Both the position numbers and the translations under genes were made by a program. This document shows, in pieces, positions 57,751 through 64,000 of a DNA stretch of 64,000 bases; the stretch's first letter is position 1, and each line of letters opens with the position of its first letter. Below the pieces are notes generated by a model. It worked only from the letters and a program-made list of their open reading frames with translations, did not search any database and was not told the origin of the DNA. This DNA is from VRUE01 sp963701265 (GTDB taxonomy: Bacteria; Actinomycetota; Thermoleophilia; Solirubrobacterales; 70-9). The stretch spans positions 2,356,001-2,420,000 of the forward strand of contig OY969581.1 in NCBI GenBank assembly GCA_963701265.1, written 5' to 3'.

Positions 57751-58467
57751 TCAGCCAGTCGTATGAGACTGCCCCGGCTCGAGCACGATCACGGTCGAGG
57801 AGGTCTTCGCCTCGACCTCGGCCTTGAACGCCGCCGTGTCGGTCTTGATCGGGGGGAAGGTGTCGAAGTGCATCGGGATCACGGTGCCGGCGCCGACGAA
57901 CTCCGCCGCGACCGCGCCATCGTGTCGATCCATCGTGTAGTGGCCGCCGATCGGCAGGAGAGCGACGTCGATCGGGTTGCGTTCGGCGATCAGCTTCATG
58001 TCGCCGAAGAGGCAGGTGTCGCCGGCGTGGTAGACGGTAATGCCGCCAAGGTTGACCAGCAGGCCGGCCGCGGTGCCGGTCACCGTGCCCGAGGTCGGGC
58101 TGAAGGGTGCCTCGGCCGAGCCCGGGAGCGTGCTCGTGTGCCAGGCGGGCACGAGCTTTACCCAGCCCCAGTCAAAGCTGACGGTGCCGCCGAGATTCGG
58201 GTCATAGACGTTCTCCACGCCCTGCTCTTCAAGCCAGTTGGCGATCTCGACTATCGCCACGCACTCGGCGCCGCTGCGGGTCGCGACGCCGACCGCGTCG
58301 GCCACGTGGTCGGCATGGCCATGGGAGATGAAGACGTGGGTGGGGTCGACTTCCTCGCCGGTAGTCACGGCAGCCGGGTTGTTGGGCTTGAGGAAGGGGT
58401 CGATCAGGACCCTGGTCTCACCGTCGATCAGTTCGAAGCACGAATGGCCGTGGAATTTGATCTCCAT
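57751..58467 (-). CDS. UPF0173 metal-dependent hydrolase (metallo-beta-lactamase fold)
   Basis: A 238-residue MBL-fold protein: KFHGHSCFELIDGETRVLIDPFL at the start, metal motif ISHGHADHVAD, GGITVYHAGDTCLFGDM and a final MHFDTFPPI. This is the UPF0173 pattern (YtkL-like). Substrate unknown. It has AAGGAG before its ATG and lies 1 bp after the stop of the small helical gene upstream, so they form one operon with a leaderless promoter at 58801. Together with R2lox on the same strand the set could be one transcript. Confidence 0.93.
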   Translation of the reverse strand: MEIKFHGHSCFELIDGETRVLIDPFLKPNNPAAVTTGEEVDPTHVFISHGHADHVADAVGVATRSGAECVAIVEIANWLEEQGVENVYDPNLGGTVSFDWGWVKLVPAWHTSTLPGSAEAPFSPTSGTVTGTAAGLLVNLGGITVYHAGDTCLFGDMKLIAERNPIDVALLPIGGHYTMDRHDGAVAAEFVGAGTVIPMHFDTFPPIKTDTAAFKAEVEAKTSSTVIVLEPGQSHTTG

Positions 58468-58468
58468 C

Positions 58469-58792
58469 TCAGCTTTCTCCTTCTGTCTCGATTTGGCTCA
58501 ACTCCTGGTGAAGCGCCCAGCCGACGGCGACCCCGACCATCATTCCCATCCGCGCCTCCTCGGCGAGCAGCGAACGCACCGCGGTGATGCGCTCCTCCGG
58601 GTCGGGCGCGGTTGCCGCCTTCAGCGCCTCGGCATCGTGGGACTCGCCGAACCAGCCTCCCTCGGCGAGGGCCGCGGCGAGCACCTTCTGCAGCTGCGGC
58701 GCGGCGCGGGCGACGATCTGCTCTGCCTCGGCGAAGCGCTCGGCATCGGCCAAGCGCTCGATCGCGGCATCCAGTTGCTCGTCCGTCGGCAT
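58469..58792 (-). CDS. Hypothetical helical protein upstream of UPF0173 gene
   Basis: A 107-residue soluble protein with two long Ala/Glu-rich helices (PTDEQLDAAIERLADAERFAEAEQIVARAAPQLQKVL) and a more hydrophobic second half (ARMGMMVGVAVGWALHQEL). No family recognised. The ATG at 58792 is 8 nt after TAGGCT (58801-58806), so it starts a leaderless operon with the MBL-fold hydrolase. The gap is 1 bp, so translational coupling is likely and suggests functional linkage. Confidence 0.8.
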   Translation of the reverse strand: MPTDEQLDAAIERLADAERFAEAEQIVARAAPQLQKVLAAALAEGGWFGESHDAEALKAATAPDPEERITAVRSLLAEEARMGMMVGVAVGWALHQELSQIETEGES

Positions 58793-58825
58793 AGACCGGG
58801 AGCCTAGCCATCCCCGGCTGAACGG

Positions 58826-59593
58826 CTAGTGGGAATCTCGAAGGGCCGTGGCGGCAAGGCCTGCCAAGCCACCGACCGCGGCGCCGATCAGGCCGGCGAA
58901 CGGGTCGGCGGCGGAATCGAAGATCGGCAGCGCGAGCAGAACGGCCGCGGCGACGATGACCCCGATCACGTCGTAGTCGTCGTCAATCGCGTGATGCGCC
59001 TCGGCGCGCCGGATCGCGAACCAGGCCGCGACCGCACCGAGCGCCATGCCGTTGCCACCGGCAATCAGCTCGATGTCCCCCTGCCCGTGGGCAATGCCGC
59101 TGGCGACGAGCATCCCGAGCGCTCCACAGCCGATCAGCAGCAGCGCCGTCGGCGCCGTGCCGAGACGGCGCTCGAGGCCGGTGCCGAAGATCGCCAGGCC
59201 GACCGCGACGACAAAGAGATAGCCAACGTCGAGATAGGCGAAGGGAGCGGTGAAGTAGCGCCACCACTCGTCTTCGAGCGGGACGATCAGCCCGCCGAAG
59301 CTGCCGAGCGGGTCGCCGGTCAGCTTCTGCACGAGCAGCAGCACCGCCGAGATCAGGATCACGGCCGCGGTCGCGTAGGGCCGGAAGGGCGCAGCGCTTT
59401 CGCCACCGCTCCGCCGGCGCCCGACCCGCAGCCGTTTGCGGCGGCGTGGCTTCGCCTCGAGGCCGTCGCCACGCCGTTCCAGCTGCGGCGCCCGCTTGCG
59501 CAGCCGGGTGCCGCAGTAGGGACACTCGGTTACGTAGGGACTGACCTCCGAGCCGCAGTTCTTGCAAATGACGCTGAGCTCAGTCTCGCTCAT
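58826..59593 (-). CDS. Zinc-ribbon plus degenerate rhomboid-like membrane protein
   Basis: A 255-residue protein. An N-terminal zinc ribbon has CKNC (10-13) and CPYC (24-27), then a basic linker (30-62), then six predicted helices (from about 74). The rhomboid-like wording is visible: DEWWRYFTAPFAYLDVGYLFVVAVGLAIFGTGLERRLG in place of W-R-x-x-T-x-x-F-x-H-x-x-x-x-H-x-x-x-N, and AGGNGMALG in place of G-x-S-G. So the catalytic Ser and the HxxxN residues are missing and proteolysis is unlikely. ATG 59593 is 9 nt after TATCCT (59603-59608). Confidence 0.75.
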   Translation of the reverse strand: MSETELSVICKNCGSEVSPYVTECPYCGTRLRKRAPQLERRGDGLEAKPRRRKRLRVGRRRSGGESAAPFRPYATAAVILISAVLLLVQKLTGDPLGSFGGLIVPLEDEWWRYFTAPFAYLDVGYLFVVAVGLAIFGTGLERRLGTAPTALLLIGCGALGMLVASGIAHGQGDIELIAGGNGMALGAVAAWFAIRRAEAHHAIDDDYDVIGVIVAAAVLLALPIFDSAADPFAGLIGAAVGGLAGLAATALRDSH

Positions 59594-59694
59594 GGTTAAA
59601 CGAGGATAGCCGCCCACCGCTAAGCACTTGCGGGGAAGCGCCGATGACATACTGCCCAGACACCTATCTTCAAGGATTCGAGGAGGAAAACAGC

Positions 59695-60615
59695 GTGGAG
59701 TTGAAGAGCCTGACCGAGCAGAAATCACTGCTGGCAACCCTGGCCCCCGGCAAACGAGCCCGCCTGCGGCGCCTGCTCTTCGAGTTCGGCCCCGGCAACG
59801 GCACCCTGATGCTGCTGCCGATCGACCAGGGCATCGAGCATGGCCCCCGCGACTTCTTTCCCAACCCGGCGTCGAAGGACCCCGACTACCAGTTCCGCCT
59901 CGCCGCCGAGGCGGGCTACTCGGCCCTCGCCTGCCAGATCGGCATGGCGACCAAGTACTACCCCGACTACGCCGGCCAGGTGCCGCTGATCCTCAAGGTC
60001 AACGGCAAGACCGACATCCCCTCCTCCGCCCACGCCTTCTCCTCCTGCAACGCCAGCGTCGAGGACGCGGTGCGGCTCGGTGCCGACGCCGTCGGCTACA
60101 CGCTCTACGTCGGCTCGTCGCGCCAGGACGAGGACCTCGCCCAGCTGCGCCAGGTGCGCCAGGACTGCGACCGCTTCGGCATGCCGCTGATTGTCTGGTC
60201 CTACCCGCGCGGCGAAGCGGTCGACGCCAAGGGCAGCGCCAACTCCTTCTACGCGATCGACTACGCAGCACGGATGGCGATGGAGATGGGCGCCGACGTG
60301 GTCAAGCTCAACATGCCGAAGATCAACCCGGACAAGGACAAGGACGCGCCGGCTCCCTACAACGAGATGCAGGTCGATCAGGCCGAGGCGATCCGCCAGT
60401 GCGTCGAATCGGCCGGCCGCTCGCTGGTCGTGCTCTCCGGCGGCTCCAAGGTCGATGACGAGACCGTGCTGGGCCACACCCGCGAGGTGATGGAGGCGGG
60501 CGGCTCGGGCGTGATCTTCGGCCGCAACGTCTGGCAGCGCGAGTGGAACGACGCGCTGGAGATCATCGCCCAGATCAAAGAGACGCTGCTCAGCAGCGTT
60601 CGCCGCATCCCCTAG
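59695..60615 (+). CDS. Class I fructose-bisphosphate aldolase (archaeal/DhnA type)
   Basis: A 306-residue Schiff-base aldolase of the DhnA/FbaB type that splits or forms fructose 1,6-bisphosphate. IDQGIEHGPRDFFPNP, KTDIPSSAHAFSSCNASVEDAVRLGADAVGYTLYVGS, and ADVVKLNMPKINPD are visible, with the Schiff-base Lys probably in DVVKLNMP. SGGSKVDDETVLGHTREVMEAGGSGVIFGRNVWQ provides the phosphate site. GTG 59695 is chosen because AGGAGG (59681-59686) lies 8 nt before it; longer frames upstream look non-coding. Coupled with the next gene by TAGTG. Confidence 0.92.
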   Translation: MELKSLTEQKSLLATLAPGKRARLRRLLFEFGPGNGTLMLLPIDQGIEHGPRDFFPNPASKDPDYQFRLAAEAGYSALACQIGMATKYYPDYAGQVPLILKVNGKTDIPSSAHAFSSCNASVEDAVRLGADAVGYTLYVGSSRQDEDLAQLRQVRQDCDRFGMPLIVWSYPRGEAVDAKGSANSFYAIDYAARMAMEMGADVVKLNMPKINPDKDKDAPAPYNEMQVDQAEAIRQCVESAGRSLVVLSGGSKVDDETVLGHTREVMEAGGSGVIFGRNVWQREWNDALEIIAQIKETLLSSVRRIP

Positions 60616-61118
60616 TGCGACGCGGCCAGCTCGGCAGCGTGGTGCTGCTGCTGGTCGCCACGCTGCTGATCCTGCGCCCGTGGGAGGACAGCGGGGCCGA
60701 GACCGGTCCCGCTGTCGCCCGGGCCTTCGTCGTCCGCGTCGTCGACGGCGACACGATCGAAGCGCAGATCGGCAACAGCGTCGAGGACGTCCGCTACATC
60801 GGCGTCGACACCCCGGAGACAGTCAAGCCCGACACCCCGGTGCAGTGCTTCGGGCCCCAGGCCTCGGCCTTCAACCACCGCTTGGTCGAGCAACAGCAGG
60901 TCCGACTCGTCTTCGGCGTCGAGCGCCGCGACGTCTACGGCAGGCTGCTGGCCTACGTCTACCTGGGACAGCGCTTCGTCAACGCCGACCTGGTGCGGCG
61001 CGGCCTCGCCCGCTCGCTGACGATCCCGCCCAATGACCGCTTCGCCCCGCTGTTTCATCGCCTCGAGATGCGCGCGGCGCGAGCCGGTCGGGGCCTCTGG
61101 GGCGCCTGCCCGCCCTGA
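60615..61118 (+). CDS. Thermonuclease-like (SNase) membrane-anchored nuclease
   Basis: A 167-residue protein: an N-terminal hydrophobic anchor or signal (GSVVLLLVATLLILRPW) followed by a staphylococcal-nuclease fold. Motifs: RVVDGDTIEAQIG, VRYIGVDTPETVKPD, VFGVERRDVYGRLLAYVYLG and NADLVRRGLARSL. Catalytic-type Arg/Glu/Asp residues are in the usual positions. It probably degrades extracellular nucleic acid or acts at the envelope. GTG 60615 overlaps the aldolase stop by 1 nt (TAGTG). Confidence 0.9.
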   Translation: MRRGQLGSVVLLLVATLLILRPWEDSGAETGPAVARAFVVRVVDGDTIEAQIGNSVEDVRYIGVDTPETVKPDTPVQCFGPQASAFNHRLVEQQQVRLVFGVERRDVYGRLLAYVYLGQRFVNADLVRRGLARSLTIPPNDRFAPLFHRLEMRAARAGRGLWGACPP

Positions 61119-61207
61119 ACAGTCGTGATCAATCGCACAGTTCCTTCCCCTGCAAGCGCTTGTGCGCCTTTGCTACGGTCCCCCGCGGCCCCCGGGCCAC
61201 CTGATCT

Positions 61208-61447
61208 ATGCGAATGCGTCAAAGCATCTCCCAGTTCGAGTCAGCCTTCGAGCAGGAGACCAGTCTCGAGCGCCGTCGGCGTGAGCAGCTGCGCCGTCGC
61301 GCTGCCAATCGCTCGCGCGCGCGCCGGATCACCCGCGTTGAGCAGGCCAGCAAGGTGCGCTTCAGCGTCCTCGCGGTCTGCCTCACGGTGACCGTAGTTG
61401 TCGTTGTCGTCTCGATGTTCGAGGCGCTGGCCTTCCTGATGGCGTAG
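61208..61447 (+). CDS. Small single-pass membrane protein
   Basis: A 79-residue protein with a highly basic N-terminal half (SLERRRREQLRRRAANRSRARRITR in style, as overlapping helices) and one C-terminal membrane helix (about residues 52-75, VLAVCLTVTVVVVVVSMFEALAF). The basic half could lie along DNA, RNA or acidic lipids. No family is recognised. It lies between the SNase gene and the HTH-acidic-RG gene, all on the plus strand. A TACGGT box about 30 bp upstream could be its promoter. Confidence 0.65.
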   Translation: MRMRQSISQFESAFEQETSLERRRREQLRRRAANRSRARRITRVEQASKVRFSVLAVCLTVTVVVVVVSMFEALAFLMA

Positions 61448-61491
61448 CGGCCGTGCCTACGACCGCCCCGGTTGAATAGACTCGCGCGCCG

Positions 61492-62061
61492 ATGGCACGA
61501 CGCTCTCTGAAGCCACAGCTGAACCAGATCCGCGCCTGGGTGCGACAGGGTCGCACCGACGCCTGGATCGCCCACCAGCTGGAAGTCAGCACCTCCGAGC
61601 TGCGCGAGTTCCGCAAACAGCACGGCTTCACTCCCGACGAGGAGGACTCAAACGCCGGCGAGCTCGATCTCCGCGACGAGATCGAGGCCGAGATCGAGGC
61701 CGCCACGGTGGAGGAGGCTGAGGCCGAGGAGGACGAGGAGCCCGAGTCCGACGAGGAGGACGGCGAGAGGAAACAGTCTTCAGGCGATGGCGAGCGGCCC
61801 AAACGGCGCCGCCGTCGCGGGCGCCGCGGTGGACGCGGGCGCCGCAAAGATCTCGAGGCTTCCTTTGACCACGGTGAGACCGATGGCTACGGCCTCTGGC
61901 TCGACCCCTCGGTCAAAGACAACCCCGTGTATGCCGAGCATTGGGCCGGCAAGCGCGAGGTGACGGTGCGCATCGATGCGGATCAGATCGTGATCCGCCG
62001 TGCGGGCGAGCCAGCTGGGCCCCCCGGGTCGTCCGAAGACTCAGACGACTCAGACGACTGA
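61492..62061 (+). CDS. Hypothetical modular protein: HTH-like, acidic, Arg/Gly-rich, basic tail
   Basis: A 189-residue protein with four zones: an N-terminal HTH-like part (QLNQIRAWVRQGRTDAWIAHQLEVSTSELREFRKQ), a long Glu/Asp-rich zone (about 50-95), an Arg/Gly-rich zone (about 100-118, RRRRRGRRGGRGRRK), and a C-terminal domain (FDHGETDGYGLWLDPSVKDNPVYAEHWAGKREVTVRIDADQIVIRR) ending in DSDDSDD repeats. Arg/Gly and acidic tracts suggest RNA or DNA binding. ATG 61492 is 9 nt after TAGACT (61477-61482). Function unknown; similar proteins are likely in related genomes. Confidence 0.75.
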   Translation: MARRSLKPQLNQIRAWVRQGRTDAWIAHQLEVSTSELREFRKQHGFTPDEEDSNAGELDLRDEIEAEIEAATVEEAEAEEDEEPESDEEDGERKQSSGDGERPKRRRRRGRRGGRGRRKDLEASFDHGETDGYGLWLDPSVKDNPVYAEHWAGKREVTVRIDADQIVIRRAGEPAGPPGSSEDSDDSDD

Positions 62062-62078
62062 ATCCGGTTCGACCGGAT
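62062..62078. terminator. Bidirectional hairpin between convergent genes
   Basis: ATCCGGT (62062-62068) pairs with ACCGGAT (62072-62078) across a 3-nt loop in the 17-bp gap between the stop codons at 62061 and 62079. Short and without T-run, so weak. Confidence 0.4.
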
Positions 62079-64000
62079 CTAAGGCGTGTCGGGGATCCGG
62101 CGCAGCGGTGCGTTCGCGGGACCACAAGCGGAGGCGTCGAGGTCACCGTTGAGCTTCCAGATGGTGGTGGGGCCGTCGCGGTGGATTGGGGTTGCTGCCG
62201 GGTCGCCGCGTAGCCAAGCTGCCTCCGGCGAGGAGACTGGCTCGCCCGTGTGGAGGAAGTTGAGGAAGGGCGTGGTGACCAGGTAGTCAAGATCCGCCGC
62301 GTTGACGGCGGTGCGAAAGGCCTGGCAGGTGGGGATTGCGTTGAAGGCACCGTGGGGGCCCTTTTTGCCCAGATAGAGGACGCGGTTGGAGAGGTCGGTG
62401 CCGAAGAAGCCGTAGCCGAGGAAACCGGCCGTGGTGCCGGCGAGGCCGATGCGGGAGTCGCTCTTGTTGCGGGCCCACTGGTAGGCGCTGTCGAGCTGCA
62501 GGCCGGGGACTTCGGAGGCGGAGCCGAAGCGGTCGCGGAGGTAGTCGCGTTGCAGCGGGTAGCCGATCGCGAGCACGACCAGGATGAGAGCGGCTCCTGC
62601 GGCAGCGAGGGACCATGCGAGCCAGCCGGCGGGTCCTGTCGCCGCAGGGGACCCCCCACCCCCTCCGGTCGCTAAAGCGTCCTCGGGGGCGGGCCCCCCT
62701 ACGGCGCCACCCGCCGGAGGGGCCGCATTGGCCGCAGCTGTTCGAGAGTAGGCCCAGATCAGTGCAGCTGGAATGACCACGACGACGAAGGCGAGCCCCC
62801 AGCTGAAGATGCGAGCAGGGTCGCGAAGGGCGGCATCGGAGCGGTTGGTGACCACTAGAACGACGAGGAAGGCGCCGAGCCAGGTCAACTCTCGCCATCC
62901 GGTCAGCCGCTTAGGAGCCAACGGCAGCAGGACCAAGCCGAGCAGGAGTGGCGGGATCGCGTAGCGGATGTTGATGCCGAAGCCGACCGGGGCGCCGTCG
63001 GCGCCGGCGGCACTGAGCGGGGTGAAGACGTAGGCGACGAGGCCCAGGAGCGCCACTCCCCCTGCCCAGCGCACGATCGTGTCCCTGCCTCGCAGCAATG
63101 CCAACAGCCCACCCACGACGGCCGCAGCGATCACCAGTGGCCAGAGTGCTCCGAAGGCCTGGTGCAGGCCCGGCTCGAAGTAGTCGCGCCAGACGCCAGT
63201 GTCGGTCGCGTAGTGGACGATGCTGAAGTCGGGGCGCCCCTCCTGCAGGCGCTCGGGGTGCGGCAGCGAGATCGGCCCCAGGCTCGTCGCCTGGGGCAGC
63301 GGATTGCCGGCGACGATCAGGTTGCGCAGGTACCAGTAGCCGCCACCGAGCAGGGCGGGGATGAACCACCAGCCGGCGGCAGCCCAGCGGCGTCCTACCG
63401 GAGCCAGCACCAGCACCGCCAGGGTCAACCCGGCGGCCATCGCCACCGCGGTCGACTTCGTCCCCACAGCGAGGCCCACAGCAAGCCCAGCAACTGCCAG
63501 CGGCCACCCAACCGGCAGAGCAACCTTCTCATTGACCGTCGGGTTATGAGCCCGACGAGCTACCCAGACGTTGACCAGGATGGCCACTGCAGCAAGTAGA
63601 AGGGCAGCGGCCACGAGGTCGTTCTTGGCCGCGCCAGGCTCGCGGACGACAAGGGTGTGGCACTCGAGGACGATGGCTGCTGCCACCACGGTGAGGTGCC
63701 CGCGTCCGTAGGGCCGGCCGATGCACCAGGCGGCGAGGAAGCTCAGGGCCAAGAAGCCGAAGTTGAGGAAGAGCGACAGCGTGTCCCGATGCGTCAGCAG
63801 GATCCCGGTTGCGTGCAGGAGCTCTGAGTTCTGCGGGTAGAACCAGTTGGTGAAGACGGTCTCGGTGTGGTGCAGCCCCGTGACGGAGTGGCTCTGGACC
63901 ATGTCCGCGGCGAAGGGCATGTGGTACCAGAGCGAGTCGAAGTTGAAGATGCCTCGGTCCAGCGCGTCCTTTGTCGTCAGCCCCCAGTGCGCGAAGACCA
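62079..64000 (-). CDS. Polytopic membrane glycosyltransferase-like protein (N-terminus beyond window)
   Basis: The frame is open from the stop at 62079 to the window edge, 640 codons; the true start is outside. It is rich in membrane helices. GIFNFDSLWYHMPFAADMVQSHSVTGL and FTNWFYPQNSELLHATG near the visible start resemble the GT-C glycosyltransferases (DxD-less loop 1 with D-S-x-W-Y-H and F-Y-P-x-N-x-E), such as PMT/ArnT-type enzymes using polyprenyl-linked sugars. The C-terminal 130 residues are a soluble domain with GTTAGFLGYGFFGTDLSNRVLYL. A 26-bp copy of the initiator tRNA sequence lies in this gene at 63540. Confidence 0.8.
   Translation of the reverse strand, partial: VFAHWGLTTKDALDRGIFNFDSLWYHMPFAADMVQSHSVTGLHHTETVFTNWFYPQNSELLHATGILLTHRDTLSLFLNFGFLALSFLAAWCIGRPYGRGHLTVVAAAIVLECHTLVVREPGAAKNDLVAAALLLAAVAILVNVWVARRAHNPTVNEKVALPVGWPLAVAGLAVGLAVGTKSTAVAMAAGLTLAVLVLAPVGRRWAAAGWWFIPALLGGGYWYLRNLIVAGNPLPQATSLGPISLPHPERLQEGRPDFSIVHYATDTGVWRDYFEPGLHQAFGALWPLVIAAAVVGGLLALLRGRDTIVRWAGGVALLGLVAYVFTPLSAAGADGAPVGFGINIRYAIPPLLLGLVLLPLAPKRLTGWRELTWLGAFLVVLVVTNRSDAALRDPARIFSWGLAFVVVVIPAALIWAYSRTAAANAAPPAGGAVGGPAPEDALATGGGGGSPAATGPAGWLAWSLAAAGAALILVVLAIGYPLQRDYLRDRFGSASEVPGLQLDSAYQWARNKSDSRIGLAGTTAGFLGYGFFGTDLSNRVLYLGKKGPHGAFNAIPTCQAFRTAVNAADLDYLVTTPFLNFLHTGEPVSSPEAAWLRGDPAATPIHRDGPTTIWKLNGDLDASACGPANAPLRRIPDTP
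63540..63565. repeat. 26-bp exact copy of part of the initiator tRNA gene within a coding sequence
   Basis: Positions 63540-63565 equal 51953-51978 on the same strand, base for base. The shared stretch is the anticodon arm and part of the D-arm of tRNA-fMet. Flanking bases differ on both sides. In the protein it encodes part of an RRAHNPT segment between two membrane helices, and the frame is not interrupted. Confidence 0.85.

Noticed and set aside
61147..61165. CAAGCGCTTG palindrome upstream of the small membrane protein
   Set aside because: Only 10 bp, in a short gap; too likely by chance to list as an operator.

Overview
The window is about 64 kb of GC-rich DNA with no ribosomal RNA, CRISPR array, transposase or integrase. 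Gene style and content point to a high-GC actinobacterium. Several families are typical of Thermoleophilia/Solirubrobacterales: CU044_5270-like proteins paired with ECF sigma factors, Cys-rich secreted repeat proteins, an ECF sigma with a membrane tail, and an R2-like oxidase. The order-level placement is an inference. At least 22 start codons lie 5-10 nt downstream of a TANNNT -10 box, which indicates widespread leaderless transcription. I used that pattern to choose several starts.

Layout. 1-4.4 kb: sulfate-binding lipoprotein (cut by the window edge), CorA and a class A penicillin-binding protein. 4.4-6.7 kb: a short accessory patch with lower GC, holding a glyoxalase-like protein, a GIY-YIG/T5orf172-like protein, a DUF6883/DUF4926 pair and a DUF378 protein. 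6.7-8.9 kb: cupredoxin plus multicopper oxidase. 9-22.7 kb: acyl-CoA carboxylase beta-type subunit, ferritin-like protein, STAS protein, ABC exporter, SDR, PolA-type exonuclease, cyclase, flavoprotein and Baeyer-Villiger monooxygenase, M55 peptidase, and a divergent PPOX/MocR pair. 22.7-24.8 kb: a non-coding-rich stretch with a 14-codon ORF behind a nearly complete Shine-Dalgarno sequence, then a two-gene cassette (EVE/PUA-like domain plus PD-(D/E)XK nuclease, coupled to a small winged-helix-like protein).

24.8-49 kb is metabolic and accessory: aldehyde dehydrogenase, two ECF sigma/CU044_5270 modules, an AraC-VOC-UvrA2 operon, a PLP enzyme divergent from a P450, an XRE regulator with twin palindromic operators, Mug glycosylase, RTX protein, a seven-blade Cys-rich propeller, a secreted glycoside hydrolase, and many small VOC and RibD-like enzymes. 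49.2-52 kb is a restriction-modification-Vsr cluster beside initiator tRNA. 52-64 kb holds Ppx/GppA, a candidate structured RNA with a strong terminator, a ThDP enzyme, tRNA-Leu(UAA), the membrane-tethered ECF sigma, R2lox, UPF0173 hydrolase, a degenerate rhomboid with a zinc ribbon, class I aldolase, a nuclease, and a polytopic glycosyltransferase-like protein that runs off the window.

Best candidates for something undescribed are the nuclease cassette at 23429-24741, the leader/short-ORF region at 23041-23428, the structured RNA at 52993-53357, the XRE twin operator at 38035-38068, and the 26-bp exact match between initiator tRNA and the coding sequence at 63540-63565. All family names rest on reading motifs by eye; no database search was possible.
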